Shown: piece by piece, positions 1 through 8,472 of the stretch
Position numbering within the stretch: position 1 is the first letter of the stretch
How the letters are laid out: each line of letters opens with the position of its first letter
Assembly: GCA_964551215.1 (NCBI GenBank)
Contig: CAZKBV010000015.1
Location: 1 to 27,806, forward strand
Length of the DNA stretch: 27,806 bases
Direction: 5' to 3'
Source: JAFLUQ01 sp964551215
GTDB lineage: Bacteria; Bacillota; Clostridia; UMGS1883
Made by a program: the position numbers and the translations under genes
The notes under the pieces: generated by a model
What the model was told of the DNA's origin: nothing
The model's database searches: none
What the model saw: only the letters and a program-made list of their open reading frames with translations

Positions 1-45
1 CCATACTATGGCCTCTGCTTCTTCCTTTTTTTCGGAAGCGTTGTT

Positions 46-75
46 ATTATATCACTGCTTCCCCCTTTTTGTCAA
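46..75 (-). promoter_or_regulatory. Leftward promoter leaving the window
   Basis: On the minus strand, TTGACA (70-75) and TATAAT (46-51) are separated by 18 bases, a near-consensus housekeeping promoter. It would fire toward position 1, so it should serve a gene or RNA to the left of the window. That transcript starts with only about 40 bases in view, so its product is unknown. Confidence 0.7.
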
Positions 76-117
76 TACCCTTTTTTTACTTTTTTTCCGG
101 AGGGTAGCAAAAATTTC

Positions 118-142
118 ATTCACGCAATTTTATTCACGCAAT
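118..142. repeat. Direct repeat upstream of the DAHP synthase promoter
   Basis: The 11-base word ATTCACGCAAT occurs perfectly at 118-128 and 132-142, a 14-base period. The second copy ends three bases before the -35 box at 146. Position and spacing suit a regulator binding site for the aromatic-pathway gene, but the regulator is unknown. Confidence 0.45.
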
Positions 143-145
143 ATG

Positions 146-174
146 TTGACTTTTAAATCTTTTTGTGATATTCT
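146..174 (+). promoter_or_regulatory. Promoter of the DAHP synthase gene
   Basis: TTGACT (146-151), a 17-base spacer and TATTCT (169-174). Transcription would start near 181, which leaves a leader of about 26 bases before the ATG at 207 and excludes the in-frame upstream start at 165. A leader this short has no room for a T-box or other large attenuator. Confidence 0.75.
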
Positions 175-206
175 TTAAGGTAGTATATATAAAGGAGATT
201 ACAGCT

Positions 207-1235
207 ATGAACATGGATTTTTTGCGGAAGCTTCCAATTCCGGCGGAAATAAAGGAGCAGTTTCCCGTAACCGAACAAATCAAATCGATAAAGGAACGAA
301 GAGACAAGGAAATAAGCGATGTTTTCACCGGCGTCAGCGACAAGTTTCTTCTTATAATAGGTCCCTGTTCGGCCGATAATGAAGCTTCTGTTCTGGATTA
401 CACAAGCCGTCTTGCCGGACTTCAGGAAAAGGTCAAGGACAAAATTATCATAATTCCGAGGATTTATACCAATAAACCCCGCACAACAGGTCAGGGCTAC
501 AAGGGAATGATACATCAGCCCGATCCGTCTCAGAAGCCCGATATGCTGGAGGGCATAATTGCGGTGCGCCGTCTGCATACAAAGGCAATCAGCGAAACGG
601 GACTCACCTGCGCCGACGAAATGCTTTATCCGGAAAACCACCGCTACCTTTCGGATCTGCTTTCCTATGTTGCCGTAGGCGCGAGAAGCGTGGAGGATCA
701 GCAGCACCGCCTTACTGCCAGCGGTCTGGATATTCCCGTAGGCATGAAGAACCCCACCGGCGGAGACTATTCCATAATGCTCAATGCCATTGTTGCGGCT
801 CAAAGCTGTCACACCTTCCTTTACAGGGGCTGGGAATGTTATTCCCACGGCAACCCCCTTTCTCACGCAATACTTCGGGGCTACAGCAACAAGCACGGCC
901 AGTCCGTGCCAAACTACCACTATGAAGATATTATACGCCTGTACGATATGTACGCCCGCAAGGGGCTGGAAAATATGGCCGTTGTCATAGATACCAACCA
1001 CGCCAATTCCGGCAAGCAGTATCTTGAACAGATAAGAATAAGCAAAGAAATCATTCACAGCAAGAAGCACAATCCCGATGTGGATCGCTTCGTCAAGGGA
1101 CTTATGATAGAAAGCTACATTGTCGACGGCTGCCAGAAGGTTGAGGAAGGTACATACGGAAAGTCCATCACCGATCCTTGCCTCGGCTGGGAGAAAAGCG
1201 AAAAGCTCGTGCTTGAAATTGCGGATTTGCTGTAA
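207..1235 (+). CDS. 3-deoxy-7-phosphoheptulonate (DAHP) synthase, class I AroF/G/H type
   Basis: The 342-residue product should condense phosphoenolpyruvate and erythrose 4-phosphate to DAHP, the first step of the shikimate pathway, in the cytosol. Family signatures are visible: GPCSADN near residue 53, then IIPRIYTNKPRTTGQGYKG, where the K-P-R-T-T block binds substrate, and later AVVIDTNHANSGK. It matches the AroG/F/H type rather than the type II plant-like form. The ATG at 207 is chosen because AAAGGAG lies at 191-197 and the mapped promoter excludes 165. A serine acetyltransferase gene follows after 57 bases with no terminator between, so the two may be cotranscribed. Which aromatic amino acid inhibits this copy cannot be told from sequence. 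Confidence 0.95.
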   Translation: MNMDFLRKLPIPAEIKEQFPVTEQIKSIKERRDKEISDVFTGVSDKFLLIIGPCSADNEASVLDYTSRLAGLQEKVKDKIIIIPRIYTNKPRTTGQGYKGMIHQPDPSQKPDMLEGIIAVRRLHTKAISETGLTCADEMLYPENHRYLSDLLSYVAVGARSVEDQQHRLTASGLDIPVGMKNPTGGDYSIMLNAIVAAQSCHTFLYRGWECYSHGNPLSHAILRGYSNKHGQSVPNYHYEDIIRLYDMYARKGLENMAVVIDTNHANSGKQYLEQIRISKEIIHSKKHNPDVDRFVKGLMIESYIVDGCQKVEEGTYGKSITDPCLGWEKSEKLVLEIADLL

Positions 1236-1292
1236 CGATTGATGTAACATCGAAAAGACCCATGCGCATAAAATAAAAAGGGTGAAAACAGC

Positions 1293-2210
1293 ATGAAGCA
1301 TGACACTGAAAAAATTGTAAATTCAATAATCGAAAGCTACGATAAATACGAAGCCACCTGCCGCCGCGACGAAGGGAATATTCTGAATCGGGAAAGGCTT
1401 GTGGAAATAACCGAAGAAATACGGCGAGTCCTCTTTCCCGGCTTTTTTGAGAACAACAAAATCCGTGTGGAAAATATAAAATTTCTGTTAAACGAACGGC
1501 TGGAATTTATACAGTACCATCTCAGCAAGCAGGTCGCGAAGGCTTTGGTAAACGCGCAGCAGTACAAGCGCGCCTCCCAAAAGGAGCTTGACGCCAAAGC
1601 GGAGGAAATCGTATATGAATTTATTGAGCGGATTCCCGTTTTAAGGGAATATCTTGCCACGGATATTCAGGCGGCTTATGACGGAGATCCCGCCGCCTAC
1701 AGCACCGATGAAATAATTTTTTCCTATCCGGGAGTTACCGCGATAACAATTTACCGAATCGCCCATGAGCTGTGGCTGCTGGGAGTTCCCATGATACCCC
1801 GTATCATGACCGAATATGCCCACAGCACAACGGGAATCGACATCCATCCCGGGGCCACGGTGGGGAAGTATTTCTTTATCGACCACGGCACGGGGATTGT
1901 TATCGGCGAAACCACCGTTATCGGAAATAATGTCAAGATTTATCAGGGCGTTACGCTGGGCGCTCTTTCCACAAGGATGGGTCAGAAGCTTAAAGGCGTA
2001 AAGCGTCACCCCACCATTGGCGACGGTGTCACCATATATTCCGGCGCCACCATTTTAGGAGGGGACACCGTAATCGGCAACGGAGTTACCATCGGCGGCA
2101 ACGCCTTTATCGTCAGCTCGGTATCCGACGGAATGAAGGTAAGCGTACGAAATCCGGAGCTGCAATTCATTCCCGGCAAGGAAAACAATACGGGGCAGGG
2201 CAAAATTTAA
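1293..2210 (+). CDS. cysE: Serine O-acetyltransferase (EpsC/CysE type)
   Basis: The enzyme acetylates L-serine with acetyl-CoA to O-acetylserine, the committed step of cysteine synthesis. Its C-terminal half (about residues 185-290) is a left-handed beta-helix with hexapeptide repeats. It includes GIDIHPGATVGKYFFIDHG, whose His residues are the catalytic type, and GETTVIGNNVKIYQGVTLG. The N-terminal 180 residues are an alpha-helical region longer than in E. coli CysE, as usual for the EpsC branch (305 residues here). An AAGGGTGA ribosome binding site lies just upstream of the ATG. It probably shares a transcript with the DAHP synthase gene and ends at a strong hairpin terminator. Confidence 0.93.
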   Translation: MKHDTEKIVNSIIESYDKYEATCRRDEGNILNRERLVEITEEIRRVLFPGFFENNKIRVENIKFLLNERLEFIQYHLSKQVAKALVNAQQYKRASQKELDAKAEEIVYEFIERIPVLREYLATDIQAAYDGDPAAYSTDEIIFSYPGVTAITIYRIAHELWLLGVPMIPRIMTEYAHSTTGIDIHPGATVGKYFFIDHGTGIVIGETTVIGNNVKIYQGVTLGALSTRMGQKLKGVKRHPTIGDGVTIYSGATILGGDTVIGNGVTIGGNAFIVSSVSDGMKVSVRNPELQFIPGKENNTGQGKI

Positions 2211-2216
2211 CCAAGC

Positions 2217-2266
2217 AAAAAGCTCCTAAAGCTCGCCGCGAAGCGGTCGGCAAAGGAGCTTTTTTT
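2217..2266. terminator. Bidirectional intrinsic terminator
   Basis: AAAAAGCTCC (2217-2226) pairs with GGAGCTTTTT (2255-2264), with a further G+C-rich inner hairpin and a T run on both strands. It sits between convergent cysE and yitT and can end both. Its left arm (AAAGCTCCTAAAGCTCGC) resembles the left part of the repeat at 22863-22950. Confidence 0.88.
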
Positions 2267-2276
2267 GTTTTAAAAT

Positions 2277-3152
2277 TTACGACAGCTTTTTAATATAGTT
2301 TCCGTCAATTTTAACGCCTTCCTGTACAATTATAAACGCCCCCGGATCAATGCTGTGAACTATCTCTTTGAGGGATGGAATTTCGTATTTGCTCAGCACA
2401 ACGCAGAGGATTCTGGCGTCCTGATTTGTATATGAGCCATGACCGTCCCATGATGTGACTCCGCGGACAAGACGGGTATTTATGGCCTTATCTATTGCAT
2501 TTTCCTTGTTTTTGGTGATTATAATAACCTCGGCGTTGATAGTCTGGGAGTAGGTTTTATCCAGCGCAATTGAGCTGACCAAAGCAAAAACAATGGAGTA
2601 TACCGCCGTTTCAACGTTGAACACCACCATACATATTCCGTAAAGCAAAATGTTTATAATCAGCGCGATATTTCCCACGCTGAGAGGAAGGTTCCGCTTA
2701 ATGCAGTAAAGCCCCACGATGTCCATTCCTCCGGCGCTGCTGCCCATGCGCAGCGTCAGTCCGGAGCCGAAGCCGGATATATATCCGCCTATAAGGCAGG
2801 AAAGAAGCCGATCCTCCAAAATAGGCGTCTTGGGGGCGGGAATCACGGCCATAAAAAGGGATATGGCGCTTACGCATACTACCGTGCGGAAAATAAAGCC
2901 CTTGCCGATAGTCCTGTAGGCGATAAACAACAACGGTATGTTGATTATGTAGTATATCACGCCGGCAAGGTCAAAGGGCAGATCGGTGAAAAAACTGTCC
3001 GAAAGGGTGCGCAGAAGCTGGGCTATACCCATAATGCCGCCGCTGTAAAGCCCCAGTCCGGTAATGAACATATTGATGCCGAAAGCGTAAAGGAATCCGC
3101 CCAAAACCGCGAGTATCATTTTAAAGGTAGCGTTTTTTTCCACTTTTTGCAT
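2277..3152 (-). CDS. YitT family membrane protein with C-terminal DUF2179
   Basis: This 291-residue protein has about five or six hydrophobic membrane segments in its first 200 residues, including a glycine-rich GGYISGFGSGLTLRMGSSAGG stretch and GGMDIVGLY, both typical of the YitT_membrane family. A soluble C-terminal domain of about 80 residues (EVIIITKNKENAIDKAI onward) matches DUF2179. The family's transported substrate or role is not settled. The ATG at 3152 is chosen over an in-frame one at 3188 because AAAGGAG lies nine bases upstream of it (3162-3168). It is a single gene with its own promoter. Confidence 0.88.
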   Translation of the reverse strand: MQKVEKNATFKMILAVLGGFLYAFGINMFITGLGLYSGGIMGIAQLLRTLSDSFFTDLPFDLAGVIYYIINIPLLFIAYRTIGKGFIFRTVVCVSAISLFMAVIPAPKTPILEDRLLSCLIGGYISGFGSGLTLRMGSSAGGMDIVGLYCIKRNLPLSVGNIALIINILLYGICMVVFNVETAVYSIVFALVSSIALDKTYSQTINAEVIIITKNKENAIDKAINTRLVRGVTSWDGHGSYTNQDARILCVVLSKYEIPSLKEIVHSIDPGAFIIVQEGVKIDGNYIKKLS

Positions 3153-3216
3153 AGCCGTAAGCTCCTTTGCTTTTTTGTTTTTACACAAGTGTTTTTAGTT
3201 TTGCATCCAAATATTT

Positions 3217-3244
3217 ATTATATCCAAAAATAAAATAAAGTCAA
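3217..3244 (-). promoter_or_regulatory. Promoter of the yitT-type gene
   Basis: On the minus strand, TTGACT (3239-3244), a 16-base spacer and TATAAT (3217-3222), about 65 bases upstream of the chosen start codon. Confidence 0.72.
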
Positions 3245-3292
3245 TATCCTTAAAAAAAATTTGCGGGAAAACAATCCGGCTCGGGAAAATTT

Positions 3293-3330
3293 TAAGGCAA
3301 TGCCCCAAATAAGCTTGGGGTATTGCCTTA
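3293..3330 (-). terminator. Hairpin at the end of the GGDEF/EAL gene
   Basis: A 16-base arm at 3293-3308 pairs with 3315-3330 with one mismatch around the loop ATAAGC. The stem includes the stop codon of the leftward GGDEF/EAL gene. Downstream on that strand is only AAAATTTT and, farther on, a longer T run, so it may work as a weak terminator or as a 3'-end stabiliser. Confidence 0.6.
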
Positions 3331-6300
3331 AATCAGCTTAATAAGCTCCGAAGCGGTCAAGGGCGGCGAAAAGCAATAGCCCTGAAAATAATCGGCGTCA
3401 AAGGCTCTAAGCTCATTTAAAAGGGCGCGGCTGTGCACTCCCTCAATGCACGTCCAAAGCCCGAGCGTTTTCGCGCAGCTTATAATGGAGCTGATTATCG
3501 TCCTGTTTGCCGGATTCTTATCCATCCCCTGAGCAAAAGACATATCCACCTTCACCTCATCTACGGGAAGCTCCCTAAGAAGCGCGGAGGAGGCTGTTCC
3601 TGTTCCGAAATCGTCCAAAGCAATCTTCAAGCCTCTGGAATGAAAAAATTCGGTTTCACGTTTCAAAAACGTCGCGTCAAGGCGGCGGCATCTTTCCGTA
3701 AGCTCCATACAAAGATTTTCAGCCGGAAAGCCGGTTTCGTGCAGTATCTGCATAACCGACGCCCTAAAGCCCGGTCTTTCAAGCTGCATCGGAGAAACAT
3801 TTACGTTTAAAACGAAATCGGGGGATTTTTCCCTGAATTTTGCCGCGTTTTCAAGAGATTGCCGCAAAATCCAGTTGCCCAAATCATAAAAGCATGAATC
3901 CTCCTCCAGCCACGATATGAATTTGTCCGGGGAAACATCGCCGTAAGCATTGTTTTTCCATCGGATAAGCGCCTCGGCTCCGGCGATTTTACTGGTTTTG
4001 GAATCGACAATGGGCTGGTAGAGCATATAAAAGTTTTCGCAGCCATTCAAAACGCTTTGATGCACAGAGGCTATAATGTCGATTCTTTCCTCTCCGTTTT
4101 GGAAAAACCTAAGCTCACCATGAAATTTTTCTTTGGACTCTGTGAGCGCATATGTGGCGTAGCTGTTCAGCAAGGTTTCGTTGATATTTTCAAAATTATC
4201 CGCAATAATCGCCCCGCCGTACATCTTAAGAGGTATTTTTTGGGAATTTATGACGATTTTTTCGGTGGCCATAGCGCATATTTCACTGTATATTTTACGC
4301 ACCTCGTCCATATTGCAATAACGGGCGCACAGAGCAAACTTTATGCCGGAAAGGCGAAATATTCTGCACCGTCCTCCGAAAAATTTGTCCAGCATATCGG
4401 CAAATACCCGCAAAAGCTCATTGCCGAATTCATATCCGTACATTACATTTATGTGATTGAATTTATCTATGCCTATTTTCAGTACGGAAAACGGCACCCT
4501 CTTGTTTATGTAGTCCGAAAGGGCTTTCAGATATTCAAAATTGTTGCTGAGGCACGTGGTGGCGTCTATTGATTCCTCCAAGCCATGATTCAGTATATTG
4601 CCGCCGAAATATTTTCCGTTGCCGTTTTCATCGTTAACAATACATCCCCGACAGGTGCACAGCGTATAGCTCCCGACCTTATTTTTTACGCGGTAATTTA
4701 AGCTGTGCATATTGGTTTTTCCATAAAAAAGAGCTTCAATGCTGTTTTTGTACGCGGCAAGATCATCCGGATGCACACAGCGCTCCCACCGTTCCTCGAA
4801 ATCATCCATATACTGGCTGTCAAAGCCGAAATATTCCGCCATTTGCTTTGATATCCGCGTAACTCCCGTACTGATATTTGTAAGGAAAATATAGTGTCGG
4901 CTGAAGGTAACGGAAAAGGCGTCGAATATTTCCGAATCCAAGCCGTCACGGTTTATTTCCTTCGCAGGCTCGGCAACGCGCTCAAGCGGAACGGCTGTCT
5001 CGCCGGAGGGCTTTTCAAAGCGGCTGCTTTCCAAAGGGTCATAAAAGCAAACCTTTCCTTTTCCCCGGCGCTTTGCTTTGTACAACGCCATGTCCGCGCA
5101 GCGGAACAGCTCGTCGTAGCTTCTGCCGCATACATCGGTCAGAGCGGCTCCCACGCTTATGGATATGTTGTAGGATTCAAATTCGCCGTTAATTTCATCG
5201 AAAAGACGATTCGCCGTCTCAACCGGGTCGGTTTCGCAGCGGCTGAGTACAACAAACTCATCGCCTCCCACACGAATACCGATATCGTCCGGGTTTAGCA
5301 TACGGCTCATGCTGTTAACCACGTGTATAAGAACTCTGTCGCCGAACTGATGCCCGTAGGAATCGTTTACAAACTTGAAATTGTCAATATCGAAAATTAT
5401 CAGCATATATCGTTTGCCGTCGTCGGAGGCAAGCCTCCGGCAGGCAAGCTCCTTGCCGCTGACGTGATTGTAAAGACCTGTCAGCAAATCGCTGGACGCC
5501 TTTTTTTCAAGGTGTATGCGGTTATGCTCCTGAAGGCGCATCTCCGTGATATCCTTAAGGTAGCATAGCCCAAAAACCTCATCGGTGTTATTTTTTGCGG
5601 TAATGACTATCCTTTCAACCCATCTTTCCCGTCCGGCGGAATCTATTGTGCGATAAACCGCGGTTATGGTAGGCTTTCCCGATTCAACGCTTTTTATAAA
5701 CCGAAGCCGTGAATTCGCCTCATAGACCGTACTGTTTACCACGTCGGAAAAATGCTTTTCCAGCCTTCGGCAATACTCGTCATAGGAGCACGGAGTCCTA
5801 AGCCCCAAAACGGAAAGCGTGGGAATGTATAAATCCCCCTGATTTTGACTGAATTCCCGCTCTATTAAGTCCTTGGTAAAATTGACATGATATACAACGC
5901 CGGCCTTAGATAAAACCACGCTTTGGTACTGCTTGGCGTATTTCAGCAAATGCCGCAGCTGCCGACTGTCCGTCTCTGAAAGAGCGGACGTTTCGTCCGC
6001 GTCCGCGAACAGCTCCGTATCCGCCTCTCTTATGTAGGATATCCAAATTTTCCCTCCGTCCGCGCCGGGCTTTACAATCCGTACCTCTTTTACCGTAAGA
6101 AGCTGCCCGCCGGTTTTCGCGATATGGAATTGCCTTTGGGAAAGGCTGCCGCCGTCCTTTAAATATTCATCCTTGTCGGGAGGAATTATTAACGGAAGCA
6201 GACTTCCGCCGCAGTCTGTCATAAGCTCATCGAACTCAATACCCATCATTTTAAGGGCGCCGTCGTTTATAAACCGCACGGGCATTCCATCTTCCATGCC

Positions 6301-6432
6301 GCCTACCGCGATTCCTCCGAAACAGTTAAGAGCGAGAAGCTTTTCCACGGTTTCGGCTACGTCGTCGGGGAATTTGTCGGACGAGCCTGATGAATAAAAT
6401 ATATTTTTAAAGTAAAATTCAAAGCTTCCCAT
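3328..6432 (-). CDS. Multidomain c-di-GMP signalling protein: PAS, GGDEF, PAS, degenerate GGDEF, EAL
   Basis: This 1034-residue cytosolic protein has no membrane segment or signal peptide. Domain order is a PAS-like region at about 35-135, a second sensory/PAS region at 165-300, a GGDEF domain at 310-465 with intact G389-G-D-E-F393, a PAS domain at 505-615 (CVHPDDL), a second GGDEF-like domain at 622-780 whose signature has become SGIKF (695-699), and an EAL domain at 795-1034. The EAL domain keeps E820-A-L, N878, E910, D940-D941, K961, E997 and Q1017, so it looks catalytically competent. The product-inhibition RxxD site before GGDEF reads NPDD, so it is not canonical. It probably both makes and degrades c-di-GMP, gated by unknown signals. 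AAAGGAG lies ten bases before the ATG. Confidence 0.92.
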   Translation of the reverse strand: MGSFEFYFKNIFYSSGSSDKFPDDVAETVEKLLALNCFGGIAVGGMEDGMPVRFINDGALKMMGIEFDELMTDCGGSLLPLIIPPDKDEYLKDGGSLSQRQFHIAKTGGQLLTVKEVRIVKPGADGGKIWISYIREADTELFADADETSALSETDSRQLRHLLKYAKQYQSVVLSKAGVVYHVNFTKDLIEREFSQNQGDLYIPTLSVLGLRTPCSYDEYCRRLEKHFSDVVNSTVYEANSRLRFIKSVESGKPTITAVYRTIDSAGRERWVERIVITAKNNTDEVFGLCYLKDITEMRLQEHNRIHLEKKASSDLLTGLYNHVSGKELACRRLASDDGKRYMLIIFDIDNFKFVNDSYGHQFGDRVLIHVVNSMSRMLNPDDIGIRVGGDEFVVLSRCETDPVETANRLFDEINGEFESYNISISVGAALTDVCGRSYDELFRCADMALYKAKRRGKGKVCFYDPLESSRFEKPSGETAVPLERVAEPAKEINRDGLDSEIFDAFSVTFSRHYIFLTNISTGVTRISKQMAEYFGFDSQYMDDFEERWERCVHPDDLAAYKNSIEALFYGKTNMHSLNYRVKNKVGSYTLCTCRGCIVNDENGNGKYFGGNILNHGLEESIDATTCLSNNFEYLKALSDYINKRVPFSVLKIGIDKFNHINVMYGYEFGNELLRVFADMLDKFFGGRCRIFRLSGIKFALCARYCNMDEVRKIYSEICAMATEKIVINSQKIPLKMYGGAIIADNFENINETLLNSYATYALTESKEKFHGELRFFQNGEERIDIIASVHQSVLNGCENFYMLYQPIVDSKTSKIAGAEALIRWKNNAYGDVSPDKFISWLEEDSCFYDLGNWILRQSLENAAKFREKSPDFVLNVNVSPMQLERPGFRASVMQILHETGFPAENLCMELTERCRRLDATFLKRETEFFHSRGLKIALDDFGTGTASSALLRELPVDEVKVDMSFAQGMDKNPANRTIISSIISCAKTLGLWTCIEGVHSRALLNELRAFDADYFQGYCFSPPLTASELIKLI

Positions 6433-6469
6433 AAAATTTAGTCTCCTTTTGAGGGGTTAATATAAGTAG

Positions 6470-6498
6470 ATTATAACATATCAAGCCAAAACAGTCAA
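6470..6498 (-). promoter_or_regulatory. Promoter of the GGDEF/EAL gene
   Basis: On the minus strand, TTGACT (6493-6498), a 17-base spacer and a perfect TATAAT (6470-6475). The leader is about 30 bases long. Confidence 0.78.
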
Positions 6499-6533
6499 GA
6501 AAATTTAGCGGATGCGTAAAATAAAAAGCGTAA

Positions 6534-6583
6534 TAAAACCGGCCTCGGAGCGTCAGAGCAAAAGCCCTGACGCTCGGGGGCCG
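6534..6583 (-). terminator. Intrinsic terminator of gap
   Basis: A long G+C-rich stem, 6539-6559 against 6564-6583, closes on a four-base loop with only minor mismatches. On the minus strand it is followed by GGTTTTATTA. It ends the GAPDH transcript before the GGDEF/EAL promoter. Confidence 0.88.
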
Positions 6584-6620
6584 ATTCAAAATCATTTTTA
6601 TTCAGCTTTCAGCGCTCAAA

Positions 6621-7658
6621 TCAGCCAAGCTCGGCAAAGTACTTTATAGTACGAACCATCTGGCTGGTATAGGAGTTCTCGTTGTCGTACCAAGAAACTA
6701 CCTGTACTTCATAGAGGTCGTCGGCAATCTTAGCAACCATTGTCTGCGTCGCGTCAAAGAGAGAACCGTACTTCATGCCGATTACATCGGAGGAAACGAT
6801 GGGATCCTCATTGTAGCCGTAAGACTCCGAAGCCGCAGCCTTCATGGCGGCGTTGATGCTTTCCTTTGTTATGTCGGCGCCCTTAACAACAGCCGTAAGG
6901 ATTGTTGTGGAGCCTGTGGGAACGGGAACGCGCTGTGCGGAGCCGATGAGCTTGCCGTTCAGCTCGGGAATAACAAGACCGATAGCCTTAGCGGCGCCTG
7001 TGCTGTTGGGAACGATGTTGGCGGCGCCTGCGCGCGCTCTTCTCATGTCGCCCTTTCTGTGGGGGCCGTCGAGAATCATCTGGTCGCCTGTGTAAGCATG
7101 GATTGTAGCCATGATACCGCTCTGAATGGGAGCATAGTCGTTAAGAGCCTTAGCCATGGGAGCAAGGCAGTTTGTTGTGCAGGAAGCGGCGGAAATAATC
7201 TGATCCTCAGCGGTAAGAGTCTTTTCGTTTACGCTGTAAACGATAGTCTTAAGGTCGTTGCCCGCGGGAGCGGAAATAACAACCTTCTTCGCGCCTGCGT
7301 TGATATGAGCCATGCTCTTTTCCTTGGAGCAATAGAAGCCCGTACACTCCAAAACAACATCCACGCCGATTTCTCCCCAAGGAAGATCCTTAGCGTCCTT
7401 TTCGGCATAAATCTTAAGAGTCTTGCCGTCAACCGTAATTGTACCTGCCTCGTCGTCAGCCTCAACCGAGTGAAGGCCTTCGCCTATTCTGCCGCAGTAG
7501 CCGCCCTGAGCGGTATCGTACTTAAGAAGATTGGCAAGCATAGAGGGCTTTGTAAGGTCGTTAATAGCGACAACCTCGTAACCTTCCGCGCCGAACATCT
7601 GACGGAATGCGAGACGGCCTATACGGCCAAAGCCATTGATTGCAACTTTTACTGCCAT
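6621..7658 (-). CDS. gap: Glyceraldehyde-3-phosphate dehydrogenase, type I
   Basis: The enzyme oxidises glyceraldehyde 3-phosphate to 1,3-bisphosphoglycerate with NAD+ in glycolysis. The Rossmann motif INGFGRIGR is at residues 7-15. Asp34 after strand 2 points to NAD rather than NADP. The catalytic Cys160 sits in SCTTNC and the general base His187 in TIHAYTGDQ. The 345-residue length is normal for the family. The ATG follows GAAAGGATG. The gene lies 120 bases downstream of a cyclophilin gene on the same strand with no terminator between, so some read-through is likely. A 17-base palindrome lies just upstream, and I found no clear promoter of its own. Confidence 0.97.
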   Translation of the reverse strand: MAVKVAINGFGRIGRLAFRQMFGAEGYEVVAINDLTKPSMLANLLKYDTAQGGYCGRIGEGLHSVEADDEAGTITVDGKTLKIYAEKDAKDLPWGEIGVDVVLECTGFYCSKEKSMAHINAGAKKVVISAPAGNDLKTIVYSVNEKTLTAEDQIISAASCTTNCLAPMAKALNDYAPIQSGIMATIHAYTGDQMILDGPHRKGDMRRARAGAANIVPNSTGAAKAIGLVIPELNGKLIGSAQRVPVPTGSTTILTAVVKGADITKESINAAMKAAASESYGYNEDPIVSSDVIGMKYGSLFDATQTMVAKIADDLYEVQVVSWYDNENSYTSQMVRTIKYFAELG

Positions 7659-7698
7659 TGGAAAAACATCCTTTCGTAAATGAAAATATTTAATAAAG

Positions 7699-7715
7699 AT
7701 TGTTCATTGAACAAT
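7699..7715. promoter_or_regulatory. Operator-like palindrome upstream of gap
   Basis: ATTGTTCA-T-TGAACAAT is a perfect inverted repeat with 8-base arms and a one-base centre, about 25 bases upstream of the gap ribosome binding site. It has the size of a dimeric repressor site. The half-sites resemble but do not match the Rex consensus in spacing. The regulator is unknown. Confidence 0.45.
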
Positions 7716-7778
7716 TTATTAACTTAGCTTTCCCTCTTTGGGGATTCTTCAACTAAAAATACGCGCGAGGTTTAAAAA

Positions 7779-8273
7779 TTATTCAATAACCTCCACGGTT
7801 TTTATTACGGGAGAAACTATGGGAGTCTGCCCGTCAAAGCCAACCTTTACGGCGGCGATTTTATCCACCGTGTCCATGCCCTCGATTACCCTTCCGAACG
7901 CCGCGTACGCTCCGTCTAAGTGAGGCGCGTCCTCATGCATAATGAAAAACTGGCTTGAAGCGGAATCGGGCATCATGCTGCGGGCCATCGAAATAACCCC
8001 TCTTTCGTGCTTTATGGGATTGTCGAAGCCGTTCTGCTTAAATTCGCCCTTGATTTTTTCCTTGCTGCCGCCCATGCCGCTTCCCAAAGGGTCGCCCCCT
8101 TGTATCATAAAGCCGCTTATGATGCGGTGAAACGTCAGACCGTTATAAAAGCCGTCGCCGACAAGCTTGACAAAGTTAGCCACGGTTACGGGCGCGGCCT
8201 CGGGATAAAGCTCCAGAACAACGCTGCCGAAATCCCCATCCATAGTCATTTTAACCTTTTTTACGTTGTCCAT
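7779..8273 (-). CDS. Peptidyl-prolyl cis-trans isomerase, cyclophilin type
   Basis: The 164-residue protein is a single cyclophilin domain without a signal peptide, so it is a cytosolic folding catalyst that isomerises X-Pro bonds. Signatures are FHRIISGFMIQGGDPLGSG, with the catalytic Arg in FHR, then the SSQFFI strand and the DGAYAAFGRV block. Two starts are possible: ATG at 8273, preceded by AAGGTGG, and an in-frame GTG at 8282, preceded by GAAGGAT; I prefer the ATG. It is the first gene of a leftward transcript that may continue into gap. Confidence 0.93.
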   Translation of the reverse strand: MDNVKKVKMTMDGDFGSVVLELYPEAAPVTVANFVKLVGDGFYNGLTFHRIISGFMIQGGDPLGSGMGGSKEKIKGEFKQNGFDNPIKHERGVISMARSMMPDSASSQFFIMHEDAPHLDGAYAAFGRVIEGMDTVDKIAAVKVGFDGQTPIVSPVIKTVEVIE

Positions 8274-8330
8274 TTCAACCACCTTAATCCTTCAAATTTA
8301 CAGCCGCAAGGTCTATCTTGTCTCACTTAT

Positions 8331-8359
8331 ATTATAACCAATCCTTCCAATTTTTTCAA
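8331..8359 (-). promoter_or_regulatory. Promoter of the cyclophilin gene
   Basis: On the minus strand, TTGAAA (8354-8359), a 17-base spacer and TATAAT (8331-8336). Confidence 0.78.
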
Positions 8360-8443
8360 GAGTTTTTTTATATTTTCTTGCACAAATTCTCAAAAAGATA
8401 ATAAACACTTAAATAAAATGTGTTGAAAAAACTTTATTCGCTA

Positions 8444-8472
8444 TTGATTTTGTCCGTAATGTTTGTTATAAT
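8444..8472 (+). promoter_or_regulatory. Promoter of the Gly/Ser-tail / glycosyltransferase operon
   Basis: TTGATT (8444-8449), a 17-base spacer and TATAAT (8467-8472). Transcription near 8479 gives a leader of about 180 bases before the ATG at 8658. Confidence 0.72.

Noticed and set aside
153..1301. Long minus-strand open frame opposite the DAHP synthase gene
   Set aside because: It is the mirror of a strongly conserved enzyme gene, has no family motif, and its protein is rich in unlikely stretches.
7659..7778. Separate promoter for gap overlapping the palindrome
   Set aside because: TTGTTC is followed at 16-17 bases only by poor -10 matches, so I do not call a promoter.
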